Assembly: GCA_016191995.1 (NCBI GenBank)
Contig: JACPVA010000061.1
Location: forward strand, 1 to 41,870
Reading direction: 5' to 3'
Length of the DNA: 41,870 nucleotides
Origin: Burkholderiales bacterium
GTDB taxonomy: Bacteria; Pseudomonadota; Gammaproteobacteria; Burkholderiales; Burkholderiaceae_C
Below, piece by piece: positions 11,677 through 18,394 of the stretch (positions are counted from its first letter, which is position 1; the number at the start of each line of letters is the position of its first letter). The notes beneath the pieces are model-generated. The model worked only from the letters and a program-made list of their open reading frames with translations. It was not told the origin of the DNA and did not search any database. Made by a program: the position numbers and the translations under genes.

Positions 11677-12684
11677 ATCGGTGACATCGACCTGAACCTG
11701 TTGCATGTCTTCGCCGCGGTGCACGAGACCGGCAGCGTCGGCCGCGCGGCCGAGCGGCTCGGCCTGTCGCAGCCGGCGACCAGCCACGCGCTGACGCGGC
11801 TGCGGCTGCGGCTGGCGGACCCGCTGTTCGTCCGCGCACCCGGCGGCGTGCGGCCGACCCCGCGCGCCGAGCGCCTCGCGCCGCAGGTTCGCGCCGCGCT
11901 GCAGATGCTCGACGCCGCGCTGCACGAGGCCGAGCGCTTCGACCCCGCGCGCTCGGGCCGGCGCTTCGTGCTGCACTTCAGCGACATCGGCGCCGACCTG
12001 TTCCTGCCGCCGCTGATGGCCGAGCTGGCGCGCCGCGCGCCGGCGCTGCGGCTGCAGATCGTGCAGATGGCGCCGCACGAAGTCGGCGCGGCACTCGAGC
12101 AGGGGCGGCTCGACTTCGCCGTCGGCCACCTGCCGGCGCTGCAGGCCGCGCCCGGGATCGAGCATGCGGCGCTGATGAGCGAGCGTTATGTCGTGCTGCT
12201 GCGCGCGGGCCACCCGCTGGCCGATGCGCTGCGCGACCGCGCCTCGCTCGCGCGGCTGGCCTACGTCGTCGTGCAAAGCCACACCGAGCCGGCGCGTGCG
12301 CTGCAGCAGCTCGGGCTGGAGCCGCGCGTGCAGCTCGCGCTGCCGCACTTCATGGTCGTGCCGCCGGTCCTGGAGGCGACCGACCTGGCGCTGGTCGCCC
12401 CGCTGCGCGCCGCCGAGCGCTTCGCCGCGCGCCACGCGCTTCGCATCGTCGAGCCCGACCTCGGCCTGCCGCCGTTCACGGTCGCGCTGCACTGGCATTG
12501 GCGGCAGGCGCAGGACGGCGGCCATGTCTGGCTGCGCGGCCGGCTGCAGGCGCTGGCCGCCGGCGCCCCGGCAGATGGGGCGGGCGGCCGCGGCCCGTTC
12601 AGGACGGCGAAGCCGGCGCCCCCCAGGGCAGCATCAGCGCCAGCGTCAGCACGCGTTCGAACTCGGGCTCGAACTGGTCGATGA
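11671..12684 (+). CDS. LysR family transcriptional regulator
   Basis: A 337-residue regulator. The N-terminal winged helix-turn-helix is clear (residues 7-66: LLHVFAAVHETGSVGRAAERL, then SQPATSHALTRLR, with PLFVR closing it). It is followed by a two-lobed effector-binding domain to about residue 300. The start is the GTG at 11671 because the family begins just before DLNLLHVF and no other start is near. It is divergent from iorA, so it most likely regulates iorAB. The last 35 or so residues (APADGAGGRGPFRTAKPAPP and on) are low-complexity, exceed the usual 300-residue length, and are read from DNA antisense to the end of the WS/DGAT gene (86 bp overlap). This suggests loss of an earlier stop codon. 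Confidence 0.92.
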   Translation: MNIGDIDLNLLHVFAAVHETGSVGRAAERLGLSQPATSHALTRLRLRLADPLFVRAPGGVRPTPRAERLAPQVRAALQMLDAALHEAERFDPARSGRRFVLHFSDIGADLFLPPLMAELARRAPALRLQIVQMAPHEVGAALEQGRLDFAVGHLPALQAAPGIEHAALMSERYVVLLRAGHPLADALRDRASLARLAYVVVQSHTEPARALQQLGLEPRVQLALPHFMVVPPVLEATDLALVAPLRAAERFAARHALRIVEPDLGLPPFTVALHWHWRQAQDGGHVWLRGRLQALAAGAPADGAGGRGPFRTAKPAPPRAASAPASARVRTRARTGR

Positions 12685-14026
12685 TCTCCTGCGGATCCGG
12701 GCACAGCGCGCGGTCGGTGACGAGGCCGAACTGGACCCCGCCGGCGTAGGAGAAGATCGACACGCCGACGCCGATCTCGCCCGACGCCGGGACCCAGAAC
12801 ATCGACTGCCGCAGCGTCGAGCCGCAGAACCTCAGCGGCTGCGCGGGGCCGGGGACGTTGGTCATCACCGCCGTCGTCTTGCGCGCGAACATCCCCAGGA
12901 TCGCATCCTGCACCGGCTTGACGAACAGCCCCGCGGCGGCGAGCACGCCGAAGGCCAGCAGCGGCTGGTAGCTGCCCTTGAGCGCGGCCATGCGCCGGCG
13001 CACCGCGAAGACGCGCTCGATCGGGTTGGCGATGCCGATCGGCAGCACCAGCGGCGCCAGCCCGAAGCGGTTGCCGAGCTTCCAGGCCTGCTCCGGCGGG
13101 CGCAGGTTGACCGGCACCATAGCGCGGATCTCCTTGCCGTGGACCGGCTCGCCGCGCGCGGCGAGCCAGCGCCCGATCGCCCCCGCCGCGCAGGCCAGCA
13201 GCACGTCGTTGACCGAGCAGCCCAGGCCCTTGCACACCGCCTTGACCTCGTCCAGCGGCAGCGGCTCGTTCCAGGCGACGACCTTGTGCCCGCAGGGCTT
13301 GCCCTTGAGCGCGGTCGGCGAGTCGTCGCTCATCAGCGCCAGCGCGGCGACATCGCTGGCGACCTGCAGCCCGGCTCGCGCGAGATCGCGCGTGCCGGCC
13401 ATCGGCCGCCCGGGCTCGGCCAGCATATCGATCGATCGCGCCACGCCCTCGCCGGTCAGCCCGATCGCCTTGACCGCGATCCCGGCGAGCGGCTCGAGGA
13501 TCGCGGCGGCGAGGTCGTCCGCCTCGCCGTCGGCGCGCGGCTCGCGCCGCGGCGGGTCGCTGCCGCCGTCGGCGAAGCTCATCGTCACCGACATCAGCGC
13601 GATGCCGTCGGCGATGCAGTGGTGCATGCGCCCGACCAGCGCGCTGCCGCCCTCGTAATGCTCGATCAGGTGGAACTGCCACAGCGGGCGCGACGGGTCC
13701 AGCGGCGTCGTCGCCAGCATTCCGCACAGGCGCTGAAGTGCCTGGCGCTCGGTCTCGCCGGGCAGGCGGTCGAGCTCGTGCGGAACGATATGCGCGGCGA
13801 GGTCGAAGTCCTCGTCCTCGGCCCAGCTCGCGCCGGCGGCGTCGTGCACGATCTTCTGCCGGAAGCGGTCGTACTTCAGCAGCTTGTCGCGCACGCGCTC
13901 GCGCACCGCCTGCAGCCTCAGCGCCGGCGCGAGCAGCCAGACGCTGACGATCATCATCCGGTTGACGTCGTTGTCCATCCGCAGCCAGGCGGTGTCCACG
14001 CGCGACATGCGCTCGGCGGCGGGCAT
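12599..14026 (-). CDS. Wax ester synthase/diacylglycerol acyltransferase (WS/DGAT)
   Basis: A 475-residue acyl-CoA:alcohol/diacylglycerol acyltransferase of the kind that makes storage wax esters or triacylglycerol. The catalytic HHxxxDG motif is present as HHCIADG near residue 133. The C-terminal domain has the family's conserved TNVPGP and SYAGGVQFGLVTD. The start ATG 14026 is preceded by AGGAG at a good distance, giving MPAAERMSRVDTAWLRMD, which is the usual N-terminus. It is divergent from the acyl-CoA-binding protein gene with 98 bp between starts, and its 3' end overlaps the convergent LysR gene. Some members act as trehalose or other acyltransferases, so the exact acceptor is open. Confidence 0.93.
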   Translation of the reverse strand: MPAAERMSRVDTAWLRMDNDVNRMMIVSVWLLAPALRLQAVRERVRDKLLKYDRFRQKIVHDAAGASWAEDEDFDLAAHIVPHELDRLPGETERQALQRLCGMLATTPLDPSRPLWQFHLIEHYEGGSALVGRMHHCIADGIALMSVTMSFADGGSDPPRREPRADGEADDLAAAILEPLAGIAVKAIGLTGEGVARSIDMLAEPGRPMAGTRDLARAGLQVASDVAALALMSDDSPTALKGKPCGHKVVAWNEPLPLDEVKAVCKGLGCSVNDVLLACAAGAIGRWLAARGEPVHGKEIRAMVPVNLRPPEQAWKLGNRFGLAPLVLPIGIANPIERVFAVRRRMAALKGSYQPLLAFGVLAAAGLFVKPVQDAILGMFARKTTAVMTNVPGPAQPLRFCGSTLRQSMFWVPASGEIGVGVSIFSYAGGVQFGLVTDRALCPDPQEIIDQFEPEFERVLTLALMLPWGAPASPS

Positions 14027-14124
14027 CGGGTTCTCCTGGGGTGACGTCGGCAGGTCGCGCGCGGCAGGGCTGGGTAACATGCGCGGCGCGAAGATGGTAG
14101 TTTCGCCGAAAGGAGCCCAGCGCC

Positions 14125-14379
14125 ATGTCCAAGCTCGAGACCGCATTCCGCAAGGCCGTCGCCGACAGCAAGAAGCTGCCGGAGAAGCCCGACAACGCCA
14201 CGCTGCTGCAGATCTATTCGCTGTACAAGCAAGCCACCGAGGGCGACGTCCAGGGCAAGCGCCCCGGCTTCACCGACATGGTCGGGCGCGCCAAGTACGA
14301 CGCCTGGGCCAAGCTCGAGGGCAAGTCGGCCGACGATGCGATGCAGGAATATGTCGACCTGATCGAATCCCTGAAGTGA
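14125..14379 (+). CDS. Acyl-CoA-binding protein
   Basis: An 84-residue four-helix protein of the ACBP family, the full usual length. Family landmarks are visible: LQIYSLYKQATEGD, the RPGFTDMVGRAKYDAW region with the ligand-contacting Tyr and Lys, and the last helix DDAMQEYVDLIESL. It binds long-chain acyl-CoA esters in the cytoplasm and can hand them to acyltransferases. A ribosome-binding site AAAGGAG lies 9 bases before the ATG. The divergent neighbour is a WS/DGAT gene, which uses the same ligand. A heptamer tandem repeat starts 24 bp after the stop codon. Confidence 0.96.
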   Translation: MSKLETAFRKAVADSKKLPEKPDNATLLQIYSLYKQATEGDVQGKRPGFTDMVGRAKYDAWAKLEGKSADDAMQEYVDLIESLK

Positions 14380-14403
14380 CGCCGTCGGCCGGTTGCCGTT
14401 GGT

Positions 14404-14438
14404 CGTCTGCCGTCTGCCGTCTGCCGTCTGCCGTCTGT
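14404..14438 (+). repeat. Heptanucleotide tandem repeat, five units
   Basis: Four exact units of CGTCTGC followed by one CGTCTGT, directly between the acyl-CoA-binding protein gene and repeat island B. Seven-base units are typical of bacterial intergenic slippage repeats. There is no coding sense. Confidence 0.9.
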
Positions 14439-14485
14439 CGTGGAAGTCGGTACTTCGCTTCTCCTGGCGTTCGACGTGCCAGCGT

Positions 14486-14585
14486 GCCAAGGCCGGCGGG
14501 CACCCTCCCACTCCATGTGCCCCGCCGTCGGCTGCGCCGCCGGCTCCTCCTTTACTTACGTGGGAGGGTGCCCGCCGACCTTGGC
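14486..14585 (-). repeat. Island B short unit with 26-bp terminal inverted repeats
   Basis: Arms at 14486-14511 and 14560-14585 are complementary over 26 bases with one mismatch. The interior, read on the minus strand, starts GTAAGTAAAGGAGGAG, has the 9-bp G/C stem and ends CATGGAG, but lacks the roughly 75 bp block with the two extra stems found in long units. Confidence 0.85.
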
Positions 14586-14632
14586 CTGCCACCGGCGTGG
14601 TATTCGACGGTCGAACACCACTGCGGTTGCCC

Positions 14633-14802
14633 GCCGAGGACAGCGGGTGCCCTTTCCCGTAAGTAGAGGAGGAGCCGGCGGCCCAAGCCGACGGCGGGGG
14701 AGCGAGCCCGGACACAAACAGTCCTGCGGACTGCTTGTGCCTGGCGAGCGCCCGGGGCACTGTCCCCGGGCATGGAGGGAAAGGGCACCCGCTGTCCTCG
14801 GC
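14633..14802 (+). repeat. Island B long unit with perfect 26-bp terminal inverted repeats
   Basis: Left arm 14633-14658 and right arm 14777-14802 are perfectly complementary over 26 bases; the arm starts GCCGAGGACAGCGGGTG, a sequence different from the arms in island A. The interior again runs from GTAAGTA through the G/C stem, the CACAAACAGTCC stem (one mismatch here) and the GCCCGGGG stem to CATGG. Confidence 0.88.
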
Positions 14803-15030
14803 CCGCCCGGTCATGGCACGCAACCCGAAGCAACGCCCCGGCGAGTGGCCCCAACGGGCCGGAGGCGGTCAATTGCCGATAACCCGGAGCCTGCCGATCG
14901 AACGAACGCGCCTTGGTAACGGTATCGGCCCCGCTCGGTGCGACCGGGCGCATCGCGAAGGAGCGCCTCTGAGCGCGCCAGGCCGCTGCCCACCGTTCAT
15001 CCCGCTGCATGTAGCGCAAAGGTTCTCCCA

Positions 15031-16077
15031 GTGACCACGCCCCCCATCGACCTGCGCAGCGACACCGTCACCCGCCCAACGGCCGCGATGCGCGCCGCGA
15101 TGGCCGCCGCCGAAGTCGGCGACGACCAGTACGGCGAGGACCCGACGACCGCGCGGCTGCAGCACGAGATGGCGGCGCTGCTCGGCAAGGAGGCGGCGCT
15201 TTGGGTGCCGTCGGGCACCATGGCCAACCAGATCGCGCTGAGGGTGCTGACGCGCCCGGGCGACGAGGTCGTCGCCAGCCGCCAGTGCCACGCCGCCTGG
15301 CACGAGGCGGGGGCGGCGGCGGCCAATGCCGGGGTGCAGATCGTCGAGGTCGGCGCCGGCGGCCTCTTCAGCGCCGACGACCTGGACGCGGCGATCAAGC
15401 CCGCCGGGCTGCCGGTCTTCCCGCGCACGACGCTGGTCGAGATCGAGAACACCCACAACCGCGGCGGCGGCCTCGTCGTCCCGCAGGACGAGGTCGTGCG
15501 CATCTGCGAGCGCGCCCGCACGCGCGCCCTGGCGAGCTTCCTCGACGGCGCGCGGCTGTGGAATGCGGCGGTCGCCAGCGGCCTGTCGGAGGCCGAGCTG
15601 GCGCGTCCGTTCGACCTCGTCGCCGTGGCCTTCTCGAAGGGGCTGGGCGCGCCCGGCGGGTCGCTGCTGGCGGGGCCGCGCGAGTTGATCGCGGCCGCCG
15701 ACCGCGCGCGGCGCATGTTCGGCGGCGCGATGCGCCAGACCGGCCACTACGCCGCCGCCGCGCTGCATGGCGTCGCCCACCACCGAGCGCGGCTGGCCGA
15801 GGACCACGCCAATGCGCGCACGCTCGCCGAGGCGATCGCGCCGCTGACCGGCGTGCAGTTGGACCTGGCGACCGTGCAGACCAATATCGTCGTCTTCCAC
15901 CTCGCGCCCGGCGCGCCCGACGCGCCGGCGCTGGTCGCCCGTGCGCGCGAGCGAGGCGTGCTGCTGAACGCGTTCGGGCCGCGCACGGTGCGTGCGGTCA
16001 CGCACCTGGACGTCGATGCGGCGCAGGTCAGGCGTGCGGGGGACGTGCTGCGGCGGCTGCTGAGCTCAACCGGCTGA
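15031..16077 (+). CDS. ltaE: Low-specificity L-threonine aldolase
   Basis: A 348-residue PLP enzyme that splits L-threonine or L-allo-threonine to glycine and acetaldehyde. The N-terminus [12 protein letters not shown] is the family hallmark. The PLP lysine is K203 in [11 protein letters not shown]; the aspartate pairing with the PLP ring nitrogen lies in [11 protein letters not shown], and PSGTMANQ binds the cofactor phosphate region. The start is GTG 15031 ([11 protein letters not shown]), which fits the family length; an upstream extension would run into repeat island B. Only a weak AAAGG lies upstream. It stands alone, convergent with brnTA, with 38 bp between the stop codons. Confidence 0.95.
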   Translation: MTTPPIDLRSDTVTRPTAAMRAAMAAAEVGDDQYGEDPTTARLQHEMAALLGKEAALWVPSGTMANQIALRVLTRPGDEVVASRQCHAAWHEAGAAAANAGVQIVEVGAGGLFSADDLDAAIKPAGLPVFPRTTLVEIENTHNRGGGLVVPQDEVVRICERARTRALASFLDGARLWNAAVASGLSEAELARPFDLVAVAFSKGLGAPGGSLLAGPRELIAAADRARRMFGGAMRQTGHYAAAALHGVAHHRARLAEDHANARTLAEAIAPLTGVQLDLATVQTNIVVFHLAPGAPDAPALVARARERGVLLNAFGPRTVRAVTHLDVDAAQVRRAGDVLRRLLSSTG

Positions 16078-16115
16078 TCCGCCGGCGGACAGCGCCGCAC
16101 GGCCAGCCTGCCGCG

Positions 16116-16490
16116 TCACTTGGAGCCCGTCCCGCGCGACCCTCCACGCTGTACAGCCTGCTTGCCCCTCGGCGGCTGCGCGGCCAGCCACTCCTTGAGG
16201 GCGGCATTCATCCGGGTCTGCCAACCCGGCCCGCCAGCCCGAAACGCGCTCAGGACCTCGGGGTCCAGCCGGATCGCGACCTGCTCCTTGGCGGGTCTCC
16301 TGCCAGGACCTCGCATTCGCCTTATCGCCGCGACCGTGGCCGCCACACCCCCGCCGGGGGTGACCATCGCATCAGACCAGTCCACTTCGGAACCGGCCTT
16401 GGACGCGACGGGCGCAGCGGCCCTGGCGGCTGCGGTTTCAGCCGCGGTGAACGTGCACGAAGTACGCGTCGGTTTCCTTGCGGTCGGCAT
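16116..16490 (-). CDS. brnA: BrnA-type antitoxin, ribbon-helix-helix
   Basis: A 124-residue protein whose C-terminal part (about 71-105) is a ribbon-helix-helix DNA-binding domain, VAIRLDPEVLSAFRAGGPGW followed by QTRMNAALKEWL, as in BrnA antitoxins. BrnA neutralises BrnT and represses the operon. The part before it contains the short VDWSDAM stretch also usual in this family, preceded by an Ala/Thr-rich N-terminus. The ATG at 16490 overlaps the end of brnT by 53 bp in another frame; a later start is possible, since the first 30 residues are not conserved-looking. The C-terminal tail PPRGKQAVQRGGSRGTGSK is basic. Confidence 0.88.
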   Translation of the reverse strand: MPTARKPTRTSCTFTAAETAAARAAAPVASKAGSEVDWSDAMVTPGGGVAATVAAIRRMRGPGRRPAKEQVAIRLDPEVLSAFRAGGPGWQTRMNAALKEWLAAQPPRGKQAVQRGGSRGTGSK

Positions 16491-16716
16491 AGCGGCAGGA
16501 GATCAGATGCGCGCGGTCGTCGTCGCGCGGCGTCCAGACGAGGAAGACGACATGACCACGCCACATCGCGAGACTGCGCAATCGAAGTTCACCATAGGCT
16601 TGGCTCGCATCCTCCACCGAGATCATGGGGTTGTCGAACGCGGACTCCAGATCGGCCAGGTCGATCCGATGCTTGCGCAGGTCGAGTCGACGTTTTGACT
16701 CGTCCCAGGTGATCAC
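16438..16716 (-). CDS. brnT: BrnT-type ribonuclease toxin
   Basis: A 92-residue RelE-fold ribonuclease toxin. It begins MITWDESKRRLDLRKHRIDL, the usual BrnT start (W-D-x-x-K then LRKHxI/V), and ends with the RYADRKETDAYF region that carries the conserved Arg and Tyr residues. The start is GTG 16716. It is the first gene of the brnTA pair, and its 3' end overlaps brnA. The promoter at 16724-16752 places the transcription start about at the GTG, so the mRNA may be leaderless. A perfect dyad covers the -10 box. Base composition just upstream is clearly more A/T-rich than the rest of the window, which suggests transfer. Confidence 0.92.
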   Translation of the reverse strand: MITWDESKRRLDLRKHRIDLADLESAFDNPMISVEDASQAYGELRLRSLAMWRGHVVFLVWTPRDDDRAHLISCRYADRKETDAYFVHVHRG

Positions 16717-16720
16717 GAAT

Positions 16721-16740
16721 CAGAATGTAGATGCATTCTG
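16721..16740. promoter_or_regulatory. Operator-like inverted repeat over the brnT -10 box
   Basis: Seven-base arms CAGAATG (16721-16727) and CATTCTG (16734-16740) are perfectly complementary with 6 bases between. They cover the -10 element of the brnT promoter, the place expected for BrnA (ribbon-helix-helix) autorepression. Confidence 0.6.
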
Positions 16741-16752
16741 CATTCCTGGCAA
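16724..16752 (-). promoter_or_regulatory. Sigma-70-like promoter of brnTA
   Basis: On the minus strand: -35 TTGCCA (complement of 16747-16752), a 17-base spacer, and -10 TACATT (complement of 16724-16729). The -35 box matches the consensus at 5 of 6 and the -10 box at 4 of 6. Only 7 bases separate the -10 box from the GTG, so there is no room for a ribosome-binding site. Confidence 0.65.
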
Positions 16753-16819
16753 CCGCGATCAGGCCGGGCCCGAGCAGCTCGGCGGCACGGGTCGACGCCA
16801 AACCCGCTTGCCAGCGCGC

Positions 16820-17254
16820 CTACGCGCCGCGCGAACCCCGCTTGGCCGCGCCGCCCGCGGCCGCCGCCTTGGCCACCTTCTTGGCGGCCGGCTGCTTGCC
16901 GGCCTCCGCCGTCTGGACCTTCGCCGGGGCAGTCCGCGCCGCGCTTGTCTTCTTCGCATTGCCGTGGCTCGCCAGCAAGGTGTCCAGGTTGTTCTCGATC
17001 TCGGTTTCGATCGTGCGGCTGAAGGCGCCGAGCAGGAAGCCGAGCTTGGCGTCGAGGTCGAAGTGGTCGGCGGCGACGATCAGCCGCCCCTTGACGCCGC
17101 TGCGCGTGAACTCGACCGTATCGCTGGTCTCGCCGCTGATCGTCGAGCAGGCCATGCCGAACCGGCTCTCGACCTCGCAGGCCCATTCGCCGGCGATCTT
17201 GCGCGCCTCGGCCAGGCCGAGCTTGTGTTCGCGGTGGATGCGGATATCGGGCAC
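16820..17254 (-). CDS. Polyhydroxyalkanoic acid system family protein
   Basis: A 144-residue protein matching the PHA-granule-region family that is common in Burkholderiales: MPDIRIHREHKLGLAEARKI, then DHFDLDAKLGFLLGAFSRTI in the middle. Its biochemical role is not established; it is found beside PHA storage genes in some genomes, although none is visible here. The C-terminus (about 95-144) is Ala/Lys rich (PAAKKVAKAAAAGG), like histone-H1-type DNA-binding tails. The start is GTG 17254, only 3 bp after the stop of the aminopeptidase gene, so the two are in one operon. Confidence 0.85.
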   Translation of the reverse strand: MPDIRIHREHKLGLAEARKIAGEWACEVESRFGMACSTISGETSDTVEFTRSGVKGRLIVAADHFDLDAKLGFLLGAFSRTIETEIENNLDTLLASHGNAKKTSAARTAPAKVQTAEAGKQPAAKKVAKAAAAGGAAKRGSRGA

Positions 17255-17257
17255 GGT

Positions 17258-18346
17258 TCACTCTCCAGCGTTGAGTCGGTTCAGTGTGGCGTGGCGCTCG
17301 GCCGCGGGCAAGCGCGCGAGTTCGCGCACGGCGGCGTGCAGGCGCGCGAAGTCGCGCCCCTCGCGCTCGAACAGGCGCTCGAAGGCCGGCACCAGCTCGT
17401 CGTACGCGGCCTGGATCCCGAGCGCGGCATTGTTGGCCTGCTCGAACCAGCGGTCGTAGCCGGAGAAGCCGCCCCAGTGTCCGGCCTTGGTTCTTGCGTA
17501 CTCGTCGCGCAGCTGAGACATGCGCGCGGCCTTGGCGGCGCGCTTCGCGTCGTCGTCCAGCGCGGCATCGGTGTAGACCGCGTCGAGGTCGTCGCGCGCG
17601 GCGCGCAGCAGCGCGCGGAAGTCGCGTCGGCGCGCATCGAAGGCCTCGTACTCGGCGCGCGCCGCTGCGGCGGCCTGCCCGGCCAGCCAGCGCTCCACCC
17701 CCAGTCGCTCGACCGCGGTCGCATAGGACTCGTTGAAGACCGTATCGTCACGGGCATAGACGATCTGGTGCGCCAGCTCGTGGAAGACGAGCCGCGCGAG
17801 CTCGCCCTCGGGCCAGTGGATGAAGGTCGACAGCAGCGGGTCGCCGCCCAGCCACTCGGTCCAGCCCAGCGTCGAGTAGGCCGGCACGCCGTAGACCAGC
17901 ACCTCCCAGCCCTCGGCGCGCAGCTCGGCGGCCAGCGCATCGGCCGCCTCGCGCGCGTAATAGCCGCGGTAGCCGACACAACCGACGACCGGGAAGCACG
18001 AGGTCTTCAATTCCAGCGACAGCTCGGGCGCGGCGACGACATTCCATACCGCCACCGTGCGCTCCAGCACCGCATAGCGGCGGTAGCTGCGGTTGTCGGG
18101 CAGCGCCAGCTCGGCCACCGCCCAGTCGCGGATACGCTGCGCCCGCTGCAGCCGCTCGCGCAGCGCCGGCGTAGTCGTGGGGTCGGCGATCCAGTCCGGC
18201 AGCGGCCGCGCGCGGCGCACGATGTCGAGGTGGCCGCCGACCGATTGCGCGAGGTAAGCCGTGCTCGCGCAGCCGGCAAGCGCCAGCCCCGCCAGCAGTG
18301 CCGCCACGGCGAGCAGCCCCAGCGCACGCCCGCGAATCAACCGCAT
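17258..18346 (-). CDS. Putative aminopeptidase, lipoprotein, zinc-dependent
   Basis: A 362-residue predicted lipoprotein of the PF10023-type aminopeptidase family. The signal peptide ends in the lipobox LAGC at residues 23-26. The zinc motif HELAHQ is near residue 190, followed by FNESYATAVE, whose Glu is the likely third ligand. It probably acts at the periplasmic face of a membrane on short peptides. It lies 48 bp after the molybdopterin oxidoreductase gene and 3 bp before the PHA-system gene on the same strand, so all three may be co-transcribed. The activity is a family prediction. Confidence 0.88.
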   Translation of the reverse strand: MRLIRGRALGLLAVAALLAGLALAGCASTAYLAQSVGGHLDIVRRARPLPDWIADPTTTPALRERLQRAQRIRDWAVAELALPDNRSYRRYAVLERTVAVWNVVAAPELSLELKTSCFPVVGCVGYRGYYAREAADALAAELRAEGWEVLVYGVPAYSTLGWTEWLGGDPLLSTFIHWPEGELARLVFHELAHQIVYARDDTVFNESYATAVERLGVERWLAGQAAAAARAEYEAFDARRRDFRALLRAARDDLDAVYTDAALDDDAKRAAKAARMSQLRDEYARTKAGHWGGFSGYDRWFEQANNAALGIQAAYDELVPAFERLFEREGRDFARLHAAVRELARLPAAERHATLNRLNAGE

Positions 18347-18394
18347 CGACGACGCCCCCGCACCTCGATCCGCGGCTTCGTGATGACGCCGCGG

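Larger units (their letters stand above)
14440..14922 (-). repeat. Repeat island B: composite hairpin element
   Basis: This fills most of the gene-free stretch 14380-15030. It holds a short unit (14486-14585), a dyad GTGGTATTCGA / TCGAACACCAC at 14597-14621, and a long unit (14633-14802). Its edges match those of island C in reverse: the left edge (GGAAGTCGGTACTTCGCTTC) corresponds to the right side of C, and the right edge (14904-14920, GATCGAACGAACGC) to the left side of C. From about 14922 to the aldolase start at 15031 no further structure was recognised; the aldolase promoter must be here. Confidence 0.8.

Noticed and set aside
16078..16089. Palindrome TCCGCCGGCGGA between ltaE and brnA as a terminator
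   Set aside because: It has no loop or T-run and could arise by chance in this GC-rich DNA.
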